A stretch of DNA of 64,000 nt, from assembly GCF_900169145.1 (NCBI RefSeq), contig NZ_FXZD01000009.1, forward strand, positions 62,001 to 126,000. The letters run 5' to 3'. The position numbers and the translations under genes are program-made. The DNA is from Brevibacterium antiquum CNRZ 918. GTDB lineage: Bacteria > Actinomycetota > Actinomycetes > Actinomycetales > Brevibacteriaceae. The notes beneath the pieces are model-generated. The model ran no database searches and was not told the DNA's origin. It was given only the letters and a program-made list of their open reading frames with translations. This document shows positions 25,395 to 35,035 of this stretch, one piece after another. How positions within the stretch are numbered: position 1 is the first letter of the stretch; every line of letters begins with the position of its first letter.

Positions 25395-26276
25395 TCAATC
25401 CATCCGGTCGTACCGAGCACGCAGACTGAGGAAGACTCCGTAGAGCACAAGACCAGCACCCACAGCGAGCATGAGCACAGTGCCGAACGGCTGGTCGCGC
25501 ATCGCTTTGAGCGCTCCGTCAATTCCCGTGAACTCTTCGGGGTCACCGGTCATCGCCGAGACGACGACGAGCGCTCCGACTGCCAGCAGCGTCGCGCCTT
25601 TGCCCAAATATCCGATGATGCCAGTGGCAATCAGCAGCGTGCTCACCGGAGCCTTACGTGGCATCCGCAGCTCGTCCATCCATTTGAGGCGGATCCCGGC
25701 GATACAGAAACCGATGCCGATCATGACGATCACAACCCCGATCGCTGCGAGGATGTACAGGCCGCCCGGGGCCTTCGCCAGGGTCGTCGATGCCTGAGAG
25801 CTGGTCTTGCCTGAATCAGATCCGCCGCCGATGACGGACTGGGCGAACGTCAGGGCAACTGCGGCATAGGCAACAGCGGAACCGATCGTTTTGATGAATT
25901 CGACCCATCTGCGGCGTCCCTGCCGATGCTGAGGGGCATTCGTGCCGGCTCCGCGCAGAGAGGCGGAACCGAAGAAGGCGTTGAACACACACCAGAGGGC
26001 CATCAGCCCACAGCCGATCAGGCACAGGACGATGAGCACCATGCCGAACGGCTGTGCGGCCATCTGTTGTACCGCACCCGATTGATCCGCCTCGCCACCG
26101 CGACCGAGTCCAACGGCAACCGCGGTGGCTCCGAGGATGATGTGCACGATTCCATTCGCGACGAAACCAGCTCGCGCAACCCGTTCGAACCACTTGCTGT
26201 CCGCAGCTTCTTGGGCCGCGTCGTCGGCCGAGTCCGCGGCACTTTTGAGCTTGTCAGTTTCGTCCATGAACGACAT
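25395..26276 (-). CDS. DUF1206 membrane protein
   Basis: 293 residues from the ATG at 26276 (another in-frame ATG at 26267; neither has a clear ribosome-binding site). Six membrane segments form three related two-helix modules, beginning near FERVARAGFVANGIVHIILG, WVEFIKTIGSAVAYAAVALT and STLLIATGIIGYLGKGATLL. This is the DUF1206 arrangement. The N-terminus is charged and cytoplasmic (DETDKLKSAADSADD). Function is unknown. It follows hspR on the same strand, with a GC-rich hairpin between. Confidence 0.88.
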   Translation of the reverse strand: MSFMDETDKLKSAADSADDAAQEAADSKWFERVARAGFVANGIVHIILGATAVAVGLGRGGEADQSGAVQQMAAQPFGMVLIVLCLIGCGLMALWCVFNAFFGSASLRGAGTNAPQHRQGRRRWVEFIKTIGSAVAYAAVALTFAQSVIGGGSDSGKTSSQASTTLAKAPGGLYILAAIGVVIVMIGIGFCIAGIRLKWMDELRMPRKAPVSTLLIATGIIGYLGKGATLLAVGALVVVSAMTGDPEEFTGIDGALKAMRDQPFGTVLMLAVGAGLVLYGVFLSLRARYDRMD

Positions 26277-26325
26277 TCTGGCACAGCACGGTCGGTGTAG
26301 TGACGAATGCCGGCGTCGACTACAA

Positions 26326-26348
26326 GAGGCTGCGCCGCGGGCAGCCTC
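26326..26348 (-). terminator. Hairpin after hspR
   Basis: GAGGCTGC and GCAGCCTC form an 8-bp GC-rich stem just past the hspR stop. No T tract is obvious. It probably ends or attenuates the heat-shock transcript before the DUF1206 gene. Confidence 0.4.
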
Positions 26349-26361
26349 CAATCTCAGTTGC

Positions 26362-26805
26362 TTACCGGCGTCTGAACCTGTTGTAGAGAACCATCGCACC
26401 CGGCTCGGGCCGACCCCGGGGCCGCCTGCCACGCGAGATCGAGACGACGTCACCAGCAGTGCCGGCAGCGAAGACACGAGCTTCGCGTGACTTCGCTGAC
26501 ATCCGAGACCTGACTTCGGTCTCCAGCTCCTCGTTCCGGGACTTGAGCGCATCGACCTGATTCTGCAGGTCGATGATCTTCTTGATCCCGACGAGGTTAA
26601 CGCCTTCGTCCTGCGAGAGCTGCTGGATCATGCGCAGCTCGGCGATGTCCTGACCGGAGTAGCGACGACCGCGTCCTGCCGTGCGCTCGGGGGTGACGAG
26701 ACCCAGTCGGTCATACTGCCGCAAGGTCTGCGGGTGCATACCCGCCAGATCCGCCGCCACCGAGATGACATACACCGCAGCACTCGACGAAATGTGCATG
26801 TGCAT
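26362..26805 (-). CDS. hspR: Heat-shock repressor HspR (MerR family)
   Basis: 147 residues. MerR-type winged helix (VYVISVAADLAGMHPQTLRQ then YDRLGLVTPERTAGRGRRYS) followed by a helix that dimerises (LQNQVDALKSRNEELETEV) and a basic tail. HspR represses the dnaK operon with DnaK as co-repressor by binding HAIR sites. As last gene of dnaK-grpE-dnaJ-hspR it is autoregulated. Three HAIR-like sites lie upstream of dnaK. The gap to dnaJ is 14 nt. Confidence 0.95.
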   Translation of the reverse strand: MHMHISSSAAVYVISVAADLAGMHPQTLRQYDRLGLVTPERTAGRGRRYSGQDIAELRMIQQLSQDEGVNLVGIKKIIDLQNQVDALKSRNEELETEVRSRMSAKSREARVFAAGTAGDVVSISRGRRPRGRPEPGAMVLYNRFRRR

Positions 26806-26819
26806 TGTGTTTCATCACC

Positions 26820-27839
26820 TCAACTGGCTTTGGCCTTGTCCAGGAGGCCGGCGCGGGGGTCTTCACCCTCGGTCGCAGTCCTGAACGACTCGACCGCAGC
26901 CTTGGCCTCCTTGGACAGGTTCTTCGGCACCGCGATCTGGACCGTAGCCAGCAGATCGCCGGTGCCTTTCTTCGTCTTCACACCTTTGCCCCGCACGCGC
27001 AGGGTCCGTCCCGAGGGTGTCCCCGGTGCGACCTTGACCTTGACGGGCGTTCCGCCCAGGGTCGGCACCTTGACCTCAGCGCCGAGGGCCGCCTCGTCGA
27101 AGCTGACGGGCAGGTCCATGCGCAGATTGTCACCGTCACGGGTGAATACCGGGTGCGGTTTCACGTGCACGGTGAGGATCACGTCGCCGGGCTCGCCGCC
27201 GTTCGGACTGGTCTTGCCCTTGCCGGCCAGGCGGATCTTCTGCCCGTCCTTGACCCCGATCGGTGTACGCACGGTCAGCGGCTTCCCACCCGGCATGTTC
27301 AGCTTCACCGAGGCTCCGTTGATGGCCTCCGTGAATGACAGGGTGGTGCTGGACTTGATGTCCCCGCCCTTGACAGGTGGCGAATAGCCTCCGCCGAAGC
27401 CGCCACCGCCGTAGCCTCCTCCGCCGAAGCCGTTGAGAAGGTCGGCGAGGTCCGGGGGCACGTCTCCCCCGCCTCCGCCGTAGGGCGAGCGGGTCCGTGT
27501 CCGTCCGCCTCCGCCGAAGAGGTCGGAGAATACGTCGTCGAATCCGCCGCTGGCTCCACCTGCTGGCCCACCGGAACCGGTGAACCTGGCTCCGCCGCCC
27601 ATGGCGCGGACCTGGTCATACTGGGCGCGAGATTCCTTGTCAGAGAGCACCTGATGCGCCTGGCCGAGCTCCTTGAACTTGTCTTCAGCCTTGGAGTCGC
27701 CGGGGTTGGCATCCGGGTGGTACTTGCGTGCCAGCTTGCGGTAGGCCTTCTTGATCTCTGCGTCGGAAGCATCTTTGGAGACGCCGAGGGTCTTGTAGAA
27801 GTCCTTTTCGAACCAATCATTCTGAGGACCGGTATTCAC
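26820..27839 (-). CDS. dnaJ: DnaJ-family co-chaperone without zinc finger
   Basis: 339 residues from a GTG at 27839 (AGGAGG 6 nt upstream). J domain at 10-75 with the HPD motif in [10 protein letters not shown], a G/F-rich linker with repeated GGGG (about 95-165), then two C-terminal substrate-binding domains (about 170-320). The four CXXCXGXG zinc repeats of classical DnaJ are absent, so this is a type II (CbpA-like) J protein, though it holds the dnaJ position in the operon. It stimulates DnaK ATPase and delivers substrates. Confidence 0.93.
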   Translation of the reverse strand: MNTGPQNDWFEKDFYKTLGVSKDASDAEIKKAYRKLARKYHPDANPGDSKAEDKFKELGQAHQVLSDKESRAQYDQVRAMGGGARFTGSGGPAGGASGGFDDVFSDLFGGGGRTRTRSPYGGGGGDVPPDLADLLNGFGGGGYGGGGFGGGYSPPVKGGDIKSSTTLSFTEAINGASVKLNMPGGKPLTVRTPIGVKDGQKIRLAGKGKTSPNGGEPGDVILTVHVKPHPVFTRDGDNLRMDLPVSFDEAALGAEVKVPTLGGTPVKVKVAPGTPSGRTLRVRGKGVKTKKGTGDLLATVQIAVPKNLSKEAKAAVESFRTATEGEDPRAGLLDKAKAS

Positions 27840-27901
27840 CTGGCACCTCCTTCCGTGTCTTCTTCATCAGTGTATTCAATTGTCTCCTCACAATCCGCAA
27901 C

Positions 27902-27972
27902 CCCGGGATTGTCATCCCGGGTGATCCGGACCGCCGCCGAGGTGGTTCCACGGTGGTGGGACCACCTCGGCG
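27902..27972 (-). promoter_or_regulatory. Two hairpins between grpE and dnaJ
   Basis: The 145-nt gap between grpE and dnaJ contains two inverted repeats: CCCGGGA/TCCCGGG (27902-27921, 7-bp stem) and a 15-bp stem with one G-U pair and an 8-nt loop (27935-27972, CGCCGAGGTGGTTCC with GGGACCACCTCGGCG). No T tract follows either on the minus strand. They may attenuate, or act as a processing or stability element that sets dnaJ-hspR levels below dnaK-grpE. Confidence 0.6.
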
Positions 27973-27984
27973 AGGGTGTGGTTC

Positions 27985-28704
27985 TCAGTCTTCCGGCTGC
28001 TGCACGCCGACGCGTGCCGCACGGATGACGCGCTCACCCATGCGATAGCCCGGCTGCATGACCAGGAAGACGGTCGGAGTCTCGACGTCGTCCGATGGCT
28101 GCTGCATGAGTGCCTCGTGCAGTCGCGGATCGAACTCGTCGCCGACTTCACCGTACTGCTCGACGCCGACCTTGCTCAGCGAGTCGACCAGCTTCTTCAC
28201 GTGGGTCTCGAAAGGCCCCGTGACGTCGCCGTTCTCCTGCGCCAGGCGCACTTCGTCGAGTACCGGGATCAGGGCCTCGACGGCCTTGATCGTGCCACCG
28301 GTCGCAGCCCGCTCGCGTTCGCGATCGGCCCGCATCCGGTAGGCGGCGTACTCGGCGTTGATGCGTTTGAGGTCGGCCAGGTGCGCTGCAGCCTCAGTTC
28401 CCGGTGCGGGTTCGGCAGCCTCTTCGCCCTGAGCAGCCTCGGTGTCGTTCAACGTCGAAGCGTCGGCCGGGATGTCGACGCCGAGGTCGCTGGCATCAGC
28501 CAGATCCTCCTCCGCGCCCTGGACGTCGTCGGCGCCTGCGGCACCGGTGGCGTCGTTCGCGACATCGGCCTCACCGGTCTCCGCCGAGGCCGACGCTGAG
28601 TCGGCCTCTGGGCGGAGTTCACCGGTGTCCGGATCAATCCGGCGCTTGTCGCTGAAGGTGAAGCCTGGCTCCTCGGACGACGGATCGTTGCCCTCGGAAG
28701 TCAT
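27985..28704 (-). CDS. grpE: Nucleotide exchange factor GrpE
   Basis: 239 residues. N-terminal 75 residues acidic and disordered; long helix from about 105 (LADLKRINAEYAAYRMRADR), then the GrpE head with LIPVLDEVRLAQ and HEALMQQPSD. Promotes ADP release from DnaK. Its ATG overlaps the dnaK stop by one base (TAATG), so translation is coupled. Longer than typical because of the acidic leader. Confidence 0.95.
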   Translation of the reverse strand: MTSEGNDPSSEEPGFTFSDKRRIDPDTGELRPEADSASASAETGEADVANDATGAAGADDVQGAEEDLADASDLGVDIPADASTLNDTEAAQGEEAAEPAPGTEAAAHLADLKRINAEYAAYRMRADRERERAATGGTIKAVEALIPVLDEVRLAQENGDVTGPFETHVKKLVDSLSKVGVEQYGEVGDEFDPRLHEALMQQPSDDVETPTVFLVMQPGYRMGERVIRAARVGVQQPED

Positions 28705-30569
28705 TACTTCTTCTCCTCGTCCTCTTCGTCGACAACCTCAGCGTCGACGACATCGTCGTCAGCGCTTGCATCTGCACCGGCTGCGGTCTCTTCACCAGCG
28801 GCGCCTTCGGCACCACCCTGCTGGCTGTAGATGGCTTCGCCGATCTTCTGCTGGTTCTCGACGAGCTTGTCGTAGGCAGTCTTCACTGCATCGTCGTCTT
28901 CACCCTTGAGCGCTTCCTTGAGAGCCTCAACGTCCGAGTTGATCTCGGTCTTGACCTCTTCGGGCAGCTTGTCCTCGTTGTCGGTGACGAGCTTCTCGGT
29001 CTGGTAGGCGAGGTTCTCCGCATTGTTGCGAGTGTCAGCGGCCTCACGGCGCTTCTTGTCCTCGTCTGCGTGCTCTTCGGCTTCCTTGACCATGCGGTCG
29101 ATGTCTTCCTTCGGCAGCGCGGAACCGCCGGTGATCGTCATCGACTGCTCGGTGCCGGTGCCCTTGTCGGTGGCCGACACGTGCACGATGCCGTTGGCGT
29201 CGATGTCGAAGGCGACCTCGATCTGCGGCACGCCGCGAGGAGCCGGAGCGATGCCGGTCAGCTCGAAGGTGCCCAGGTTCTTGTTGTCGCGAGTGAACTC
29301 ACGCTCACCCTGGAAGACCTGGATCGACACGGAGGGCTGGTTGTCCTCAGCGGTGGTGAAGGTCTCCGAACGCTTGGTCGGGATCGGGGTGTTGCGCTCG
29401 ATGAGCTTGGTCATCACGCCGCCCTTGGTCTCGAGTCCGAGCGAAAGCGGGGTGACGTCGATGAGCAGAACGTCCTTGCGTTCGCCCACGAGGACACCGG
29501 CCTGCACGGCTGCGCCGATCGCGACGACCTCATCGGGGTTGACGCCCTTGTTGGGCTCCTTGCCTCCGGTGAGTTCGGTGACGACGGCGGAGACGGCGGG
29601 CATACGGGTCGAACCGCCGACGAGGACGACGTGGTCGATCTCTGAGACGGACACGCCTGCGTCCTTCATGACTGCGTGGAACGGAGCCTTGGTGCGCTCG
29701 AGCAGGTCCTTGGTCAGGTCCTCGAACTTCGCGCGGGTCAGGGTCTCATCCAGGTGGATGGGTCCGTTCTCGCTCATCGACAGGTACTGCAGCGAGATGT
29801 TGGTGCTGGTGGCCGAAGAGAGTTCCTTCTTGGCCTGCTCCGAAGCTTCCTTCAGACGCTGGATTGCTGTCGCATCCTTACTCAGGTCGACGCCGTATCC
29901 GTTCTTGACCTCACCGACGAGCCAGTCGACGATGCGCTGATCCCAGTCGTCGCCGCCGAGGCGGTTGTCGCCCGAGGTCGCACGGACCTGAATCGTGGAG
30001 AAGTCGTCTTCGTCCTTGCCGACTTCCAGCAGGGAGACGTCGAACGTACCGCCGCCGAGGTCGAAGACCAGAATGGTCTCGTCTTCCTTGCCGCGCTCGA
30101 GGCCGTAGGCCAGAGCTGCAGCGGTGGGCTCGTTGATGATGCGCGAGACCTTGAGTCCTGCGATCTCACCGGCATCCTTGGTGGCCTGACGCTCGGCGTC
30201 ATTGAAGTATGCGGGAACGGTGATGACTGCGTCAGTCACGTCTTCCTGCAGGTATTCCTCAGCGTCGTGCTTGAGCTTCTGCAGGATACGGGCGGAGATC
30301 TCCGGAGCGGACATCTTCTTGCCGCCGATCTCGGTGGACCAGTCGGTGCCCATGTGGCGCTTGACCGAAGCGACGGTGTTCTTGATGTTCGTGACGGCCT
30401 GGCGCTTGGCGATTTCGCCGACCAGGAAGTCGCCGTTCTTGTTGACAGCAACGACGGATGGGGTCGTGCGACCGCCTTCCGCGTTCGCGATGACCTTAGG
30501 GTCACCGCCTTCGAGGACTGTGACGACGGAGTTCGTGGTTCCGAGGTCGATTCCAACTGCACGTGCCAT
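28704..30569 (-). CDS. dnaK: Chaperone protein DnaK (Hsp70)
   Basis: 621 residues from the ATG at 30569 ([20 protein letters not shown]), with AAGGAGA 6 nt upstream; the reading frame stays open upstream but the family N-terminus fixes the start. ATPase domain with phosphate loop [24 protein letters not shown] and [12 protein letters not shown], hydrophobic linker, substrate-binding domain and an acidic tail ending [11 protein letters not shown]. First gene of the heat-shock operon and co-repressor with HspR. No hrcA or CIRCE site was found. Confidence 0.98.
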   Translation of the reverse strand: MARAVGIDLGTTNSVVTVLEGGDPKVIANAEGGRTTPSVVAVNKNGDFLVGEIAKRQAVTNIKNTVASVKRHMGTDWSTEIGGKKMSAPEISARILQKLKHDAEEYLQEDVTDAVITVPAYFNDAERQATKDAGEIAGLKVSRIINEPTAAALAYGLERGKEDETILVFDLGGGTFDVSLLEVGKDEDDFSTIQVRATSGDNRLGGDDWDQRIVDWLVGEVKNGYGVDLSKDATAIQRLKEASEQAKKELSSATSTNISLQYLSMSENGPIHLDETLTRAKFEDLTKDLLERTKAPFHAVMKDAGVSVSEIDHVVLVGGSTRMPAVSAVVTELTGGKEPNKGVNPDEVVAIGAAVQAGVLVGERKDVLLIDVTPLSLGLETKGGVMTKLIERNTPIPTKRSETFTTAEDNQPSVSIQVFQGEREFTRDNKNLGTFELTGIAPAPRGVPQIEVAFDIDANGIVHVSATDKGTGTEQSMTITGGSALPKEDIDRMVKEAEEHADEDKKRREAADTRNNAENLAYQTEKLVTDNEDKLPEEVKTEINSDVEALKEALKGEDDDAVKTAYDKLVENQQKIGEAIYSQQGGAEGAAGEETAAGADASADDDVVDAEVVDEEDEEKK

Positions 30570-30588
30570 AACGTTTCTCCTTACATAT

Positions 30589-30609
30589 CGTGAGTACTCT
30601 CGACTCGAA
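30589..30609. promoter_or_regulatory. HAIR-like operator in dnaK leader
   Basis: CGTGAGT-N7-ACTCGAA, a diverged match to the HspR consensus CTTGAGT-N7-ACTCAAG with the correct spacing. Lies 20 bp upstream of the dnaK start. Confidence 0.5.
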
Positions 30610-30694
30610 TGTGTGCGATCGGGCGGATCCACCACCGGGCTTCCACGGCATTTCCTGCCGCGGGGACGAATGGTGGACCCACTCGACCGCACAC

Positions 30695-30742
30695 ATTGAG
30701 CCAACTGCACTCAAGTATTATCTTCGTGACTCGAGCAGTCAA
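30695..30742 (-). promoter_or_regulatory. dnaK promoter overlapped by HAIR operator
   Basis: On the minus strand TTGACT (30742-30737) and TAATAC (30720-30715) are separated by 16 bp, a good sigma70-type promoter. The HAIR site ATTGAGC-CAACTGC-ACTCAAG occupies 30695-30715, one half being a perfect ACTCAAG, and begins in the -10. HspR bound here would block initiation. Transcription would start about 140 nt before dnaK. Confidence 0.8.
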
Positions 30743-30758
30743 GCTCAGCCTCACTAAA

Positions 30759-30779
30759 GTTGCGTACACTAGACTCAAC
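30759..30779. promoter_or_regulatory. HAIR-like operator upstream of dnaK -35
   Basis: GTTGCGT-N7-ACTCAAC, with one good half site (ACTCAA) and correct 7-bp spacing, 16 bp beyond the -35. It also forms the inverted repeat AAAGTTG/CAACTTT at its edges. The region 30780-30953 beyond it shows no gene. Confidence 0.45.
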
Positions 30780-30953
30780 TTTGCGGAGCGAAGGTTTATT
30801 CCGCGGGGGAGAAAAAGTTTTTAGGACAGCCCTCCGCTGCTCCCCGACAGGGCACTTGACGTCGCAGCTCAGCCACTGGTGCCGCATGACTCACAGCAGA
30901 AACGGCCCACGGAGAATTCCGCAGACCGCTTCCACAGTGGAGATGACGAGGCC

Positions 30954-32222
30954 TCAGGACAGGTCGGTCCTCGGATTCGCACCATCCAGCTGACCATCCC
31001 GACTGAACCTGCGCAGCTGGGTCACATGGCTCGGGTTGAGCTCGGCGACGCTTGAGACCTGAAGCAGCTTCATCGTCCGCTCAATCTGTTCGCTGAGTAT
31101 CGCGATCGTCCGGTCCACTCCTGCTCGACCGCCGGCCATGAGGCCGAAGAGGTAGGCGCGACCGATGAGCGTGAAGTCCGCGCCCAGGGCCAGGGACGCG
31201 ACGATGTCGGCGCCGTTGCGGATTCCGGTGTCGATGATGATCTCCACGTCCTTGCCGATCTCGCGAGCCACCTCGGGGAGGAGTTCGAAGGGCACGGGCG
31301 CGCGATCGAGCTGGCGCCCGCCGTGGTTAGACAGGACGATCGAATCGACGCCGAGGTCGGCCAGCTTCTTCGCATCAGCGACGGTCTGGACTCCCTTGAC
31401 CGCGAACTTGCCCGGCCACATCTTGCGGATCTCCGCCAGATCGTCGAAGTCGATCGACGGGTCCATCGCCGAGTTGAGCAGCTCGCCGACCGTTCCGCCG
31501 GTCTCCGACAGGGACGCGAACTCGAGCTTCTGGGTGGTCAGGAAGTCCCACCACCACCACGGACGCGGGATGGCATTGAGAATGGTCTTCGGCGTCAGCT
31601 GCGGCGGGATAGCGAAACCATTGCGGGTATCGCGCAGCCGTGCACCGGCGATCGGGGTGTCGACCGTGAAGAAGAGAGTGTCGTACCCTGCTGCGGCGGC
31701 CCTCTCAACGAGACCATAGGAGATTTCCCGCTCGCGCATCACATAGAGCTGGAACCAGTTCCGACCTTCCGGGTTGACCTTCTTCACGTCCTCGATCGAG
31801 GTCGTTCCCAGAGTGGACAAGGTGAACGGAATGCCCGCAGCACCGGCCGCGGAGGCTCCGGCGATCTCGCCTTCGGTCTGCATCAGCCGGGTGAACCCGG
31901 TCGGTGCGATACCGAAGGGCATCGCCGAACTGCCGCCGAGGATCTGAGTCGTCGTATCGACGTGCGAGACATCGTTGAGGATGGAGGGGTGGAACTCGAC
32001 GTCCTGGAAAGACTGAACCGAGCGCTCCATCGAGATCTCGCCTTCGGCCGCACCGTCGGTGTAGTCGAACGCAGCAGCCGGGGTGCGGCGCTTGGCGATC
32101 TGGCGCAGGTCCTCGATCGTCAATGCAGCATCGAGACGACGCTTCCGGGAATTGAGCTCGAACTTCTTGAACTTCATCAGCTCTAAGATCTCGGACGGAT
32201 TGGGCAACTGTCTCTTGACCAT
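30954..32222 (-). CDS. lldD: L-lactate dehydrogenase (FMN-dependent, quinone-linked)
   Basis: 422 residues from the ATG at 32222 (GAGG 8 nt upstream; a GTG at 32228 is also possible). Alpha-hydroxy-acid oxidase TIM barrel: FMN-binding [13 protein letters not shown], and the catalytic base region [14 protein letters not shown] with its His and Arg. The long N-terminal part and length fit LldD/lactate dehydrogenase-type members. Oxidises L-lactate to pyruvate, passing electrons to the quinone pool at the membrane. Follows lldP on the same strand by 89 bp; a typical lactate-utilisation operon. Confidence 0.92.
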   Translation of the reverse strand: MVKRQLPNPSEILELMKFKKFELNSRKRRLDAALTIEDLRQIAKRRTPAAAFDYTDGAAEGEISMERSVQSFQDVEFHPSILNDVSHVDTTTQILGGSSAMPFGIAPTGFTRLMQTEGEIAGASAAGAAGIPFTLSTLGTTSIEDVKKVNPEGRNWFQLYVMREREISYGLVERAAAAGYDTLFFTVDTPIAGARLRDTRNGFAIPPQLTPKTILNAIPRPWWWWDFLTTQKLEFASLSETGGTVGELLNSAMDPSIDFDDLAEIRKMWPGKFAVKGVQTVADAKKLADLGVDSIVLSNHGGRQLDRAPVPFELLPEVAREIGKDVEIIIDTGIRNGADIVASLALGADFTLIGRAYLFGLMAGGRAGVDRTIAILSEQIERTMKLLQVSSVAELNPSHVTQLRRFSRDGQLDGANPRTDLS

Positions 32223-32311
32223 GGGCACTGCCTCTTTCTCTTCAGTTCGTATTTTCAGCTAGGTGGTTTCAGTGTTCTGTCTTCAGCTTGCGGGCTTCAG
32301 ATCACGGAGTT

Positions 32312-34003
32312 TCAGGCTCCACCGGGAAGCATCCAGGACAGGACGGTCGACTGCAGACCAACCAGCAGACACATGACGACGAGCATGCCCAGCGACCACC
32401 AGATGACGCGGCGGAAGATCGAGGACTCCTGGCCGAGGAGGCCGACCGCTGTGGCTGCGATGGTGAGGTTCTGCGGGCTGATCATCTTGCCCACGACGCC
32501 TCCGGAGCTGTTGGCGGCCACCAGCAGGACGGGATCGATTCCGGCCTTCGTCGCGGCCGTCTGCTGCAGTGTCGCGAACAGTGCGTTGGCGCTGGTGTCG
32601 GAACCGGTCACCGCCGTGCCGAGCCAGCCGAGGATTGGCGAGAGGAAGGCGAACAGTGCCCCGGTCCCGGCGATCCAGGTGCCGATTGTGATCGTCTGGC
32701 CCGACAGGTTCATGACGTAGGCCAGTGCCAGGACAAGTCCGACGGTGAGGATGGAGAATCGCATTTTGACGACATTGTCGACGAAGACCTGGACTGCGTC
32801 CTTGACGGTCATCTTGTACACGATGGCGACGATGATGCCTGAGACCAGCAGCATCGTGCCCGGTGATGACAACCATTGGAAGTTGTAGACCGTGCTCGTC
32901 GACAGCTCTCCGGCAGCGGTCATGATGTTCCCGTCAAGCCCCGGCCAAGGAATCTTGATATCGGTGCTGGCCAACCATTTGTCGATGACTGGGATCAGCT
33001 TGGCACCGGAGAAGATGACGATGACCATGAGGTAGGGGAAGAGCGCCATGAAGACGCGCTTGCCGGTCAGAGGTGCAGCCTTCGTGTCCACCGTGGTCGT
33101 CACGGCTGCGGCTGCTCCACCAGCATCGGGAGCGCTGGCCTTCTCCTTACTGCGCTCGTCTGCCATCTTGTCCAGCGCGTCCTGGCCGCCGACTGGCTTC
33201 CAGAACTGGAGCATGACCACGGCAGCAGCAAGGCCCATGAGCGAGGCGACGATGTCCGTCATCTCGACCGAGAGATAGTTCGCGGAGACGAACTGTGCTG
33301 CTCCGAACACGATCCCGACGACCAGAGCAAGTGGCCACAGCTGACGCAGACCGCGCTTGCCGTCAACGAGGAAGATGAGGAACAGCGGCACGACGGCAGC
33401 CAGCAACGGAGTCTGGTGACCGACCATGGCACCGATCTCTTTGTAATCGATCCCGGTGAGGTTACCGGCGGTGATGATCGGGATGGCGATCGCACCGAAG
33501 GCGACCGGAGCGGTGTTGGCCACCAGCACGACGACTGCTGCACGCATGGCGGTGAAGCCGACTGCGATGAGCATGACACCGGTGATGGCAACCGGGGCAC
33601 CGAATCCGGCAAGGGCTTCGAGCAGTCCTCCGAAGCAGAAGGCGACCAGGATCGCCTGCACGCGAGGATCATCGGAGATGACGTTGATGACCAACCTGAG
33701 GTCTTCGAAGTGTCCTGACTTCACCGTCAGTTCGTAGAGCCAGATGGCGGTGATGACGATCCACATGATCGGGAACAGCCCGAAGGCGAATCCCTGGCTG
33801 GCTGAGAGCCCCGCCAGTCCGACCGGCATGCCGTAGACGAAGATGGCAACGATCAGGGCGACGATTACGGCTGCCAGCCCGGCCCAGTGGGCCTTCCACT
33901 TCAAGAACCCGAGGGTGACGAAGATGGTCAGCAGCGGCAGCAGCGCAACCAGCGATGACCGCATGAGGCTGTCTGCAAGTGGGGCGATTTCAGGAGTGTA
34001 CAT
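32312..34003 (-). CDS. lldP: L-lactate permease
   Basis: 563 residues; ATG at 34003 with AGGAGA 5 nt upstream. About twelve to fourteen membrane segments. The conserved LldP/GlcA signature GGLLEALAGFGAPVAITGVM is present (about 145-165), as is PILGWLGTAVTGSDTSANAL near the C-terminus. Proton-coupled uptake of L-lactate (possibly glycolate). First gene of the lldP-lldD operon, divergent from lldR. Confidence 0.95.
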   Translation of the reverse strand: MYTPEIAPLADSLMRSSLVALLPLLTIFVTLGFLKWKAHWAGLAAVIVALIVAIFVYGMPVGLAGLSASQGFAFGLFPIMWIVITAIWLYELTVKSGHFEDLRLVINVISDDPRVQAILVAFCFGGLLEALAGFGAPVAITGVMLIAVGFTAMRAAVVVLVANTAPVAFGAIAIPIITAGNLTGIDYKEIGAMVGHQTPLLAAVVPLFLIFLVDGKRGLRQLWPLALVVGIVFGAAQFVSANYLSVEMTDIVASLMGLAAAVVMLQFWKPVGGQDALDKMADERSKEKASAPDAGGAAAAVTTTVDTKAAPLTGKRVFMALFPYLMVIVIFSGAKLIPVIDKWLASTDIKIPWPGLDGNIMTAAGELSTSTVYNFQWLSSPGTMLLVSGIIVAIVYKMTVKDAVQVFVDNVVKMRFSILTVGLVLALAYVMNLSGQTITIGTWIAGTGALFAFLSPILGWLGTAVTGSDTSANALFATLQQTAATKAGIDPVLLVAANSSGGVVGKMISPQNLTIAATAVGLLGQESSIFRRVIWWSLGMLVVMCLLVGLQSTVLSWMLPGGA

Positions 34004-34103
34004 ATTTTCTCCTACACGGTCGGTGCTCGACTCCAGCGTCTGCGGTTCGACGATGAACGCGCCCCGAACATGCATACTCGATTGGTTTAAGTATGTCCTT
34101 TGT

Positions 34104-34116
34104 GTGGTCAGACCAC
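34104..34116. promoter_or_regulatory. LldR-type operator
   Basis: GTGGTC-A-GACCAC, a perfect inverted repeat containing TGGT-N3-ACCA, the FadR/LldR-family operator pattern. It lies between the divergent lldP and lldR, about 100 bp upstream of each start. Confidence 0.75.
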
Positions 34117-34219
34117 TAAAGTGAGTGTAGGACTGAATGTGATCCAGGTCAAGGATTTGCTCCCGATGAGGCAGGGTCCTACTCATGGGATGATGGCGAG
34201 GTGCGAAAAGTGAGTACTC

Positions 34220-35026
34220 ATGCCCAGTGAATCAGTCCGCTCGAGCGACGACATCGCCGCAGGTCACGCCCCCAAGGCGCCCCAGGCACCGGAATGGAAG
34301 CCGGTTTCTCGATCGAGCACCCATGAACTCGTCATCAATGCGATCGAGGAGCAGATCACCTCCGGTTACCTCACCGTCGGCGATCCGCTCCCCTCCGAAC
34401 GGGACCTTGCCGCGAAGCTTCAGGTCAGTCGCGCGGCAGTGCGTGAGGCGCTGCGCGTCATGGAGTCCCTCGGCGTCGTCGTCTCAAACGTCGGTTCCGG
34501 CAAGTCCGCGGGCACCTTCATCGCCTCCATGCCCAAGGAGGCGCTGACTCGGTTTCTGCGCCTCCACGTGGCTCTGGCGAACTTCAGCATCGAGGAGGCC
34601 ATCGAAACACGCATCCAGCTGGAGCGCTCAAGCACCGCGCTGGCGACGGGACGGGTCCACGATGACGCGCTGGCCGGCATGAATGCCTCATTGGCGATCA
34701 TGGACACTCCGGGCGTGAGCCTGGAGACCTTCAACGATGCCGATACCGCCTTCCACGTCGCCATCGCCCATGCTTCGAACAATCAGCTGCTCTCGGATCT
34801 CACGGAAGCCATCCGCGGTTCTCTGCGGCGACCCATCCTCGATGCCTTCCACGAGGTCGAGGATCCGCGCGCTCTGATGGCGCAGCTGCAGGAAGAGCAC
34901 CATGCGATCATGCAGGCGATCGTCGACCGCGACACCGATCACGCGGTGCAGCTGACCGAGGATCACATCCGATCGGCCACCGCCGCCCTGCCGCAGCTGA
35001 CCAATCAGAGCCGGGCAGGCAGCTGA
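34220..35026 (+). CDS. lldR: FadR-type GntR regulator of lactate genes
   Basis: 268 residues. Winged helix (about 35-105: VGDPLPSERDLAAKLQVSRA then AVREALRVMESLGVV) and an all-helical FCD ligand domain. FCD metal/ligand residues are suggested by FNDADTAFHVAIAHAS and the ITEDHIRSA-like C-terminal helix (TEDHIRSATAALPQ). Divergent from lldPD with a TGGT-N3-ACCA operator between; LldR is released by L-lactate in related systems. The first 35 residues are a proline-rich extension. Confidence 0.88.
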   Translation: MPSESVRSSDDIAAGHAPKAPQAPEWKPVSRSSTHELVINAIEEQITSGYLTVGDPLPSERDLAAKLQVSRAAVREALRVMESLGVVVSNVGSGKSAGTFIASMPKEALTRFLRLHVALANFSIEEAIETRIQLERSSTALATGRVHDDALAGMNASLAIMDTPGVSLETFNDADTAFHVAIAHASNNQLLSDLTEAIRGSLRRPILDAFHEVEDPRALMAQLQEEHHAIMQAIVDRDTDHAVQLTEDHIRSATAALPQLTNQSRAGS

Positions 35027-35035
35027 GCGCAGGCG

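Noticed and set aside
27935..27972. Second promoter or small RNA gene between grpE and dnaJ
   Set aside because: No credible -10/-35 on either strand; the inverted repeats alone do not support an RNA gene.
29676..30593. Antisense frames over dnaK
   Set aside because: Shadows of a highly conserved chaperone gene.
30570..30800. CIRCE element/HrcA control of dnaK
   Set aside because: No TTAGCACTC-N9-GAGTGCTAA-like sequence; the sites fit HAIR and hspR is in the operon.
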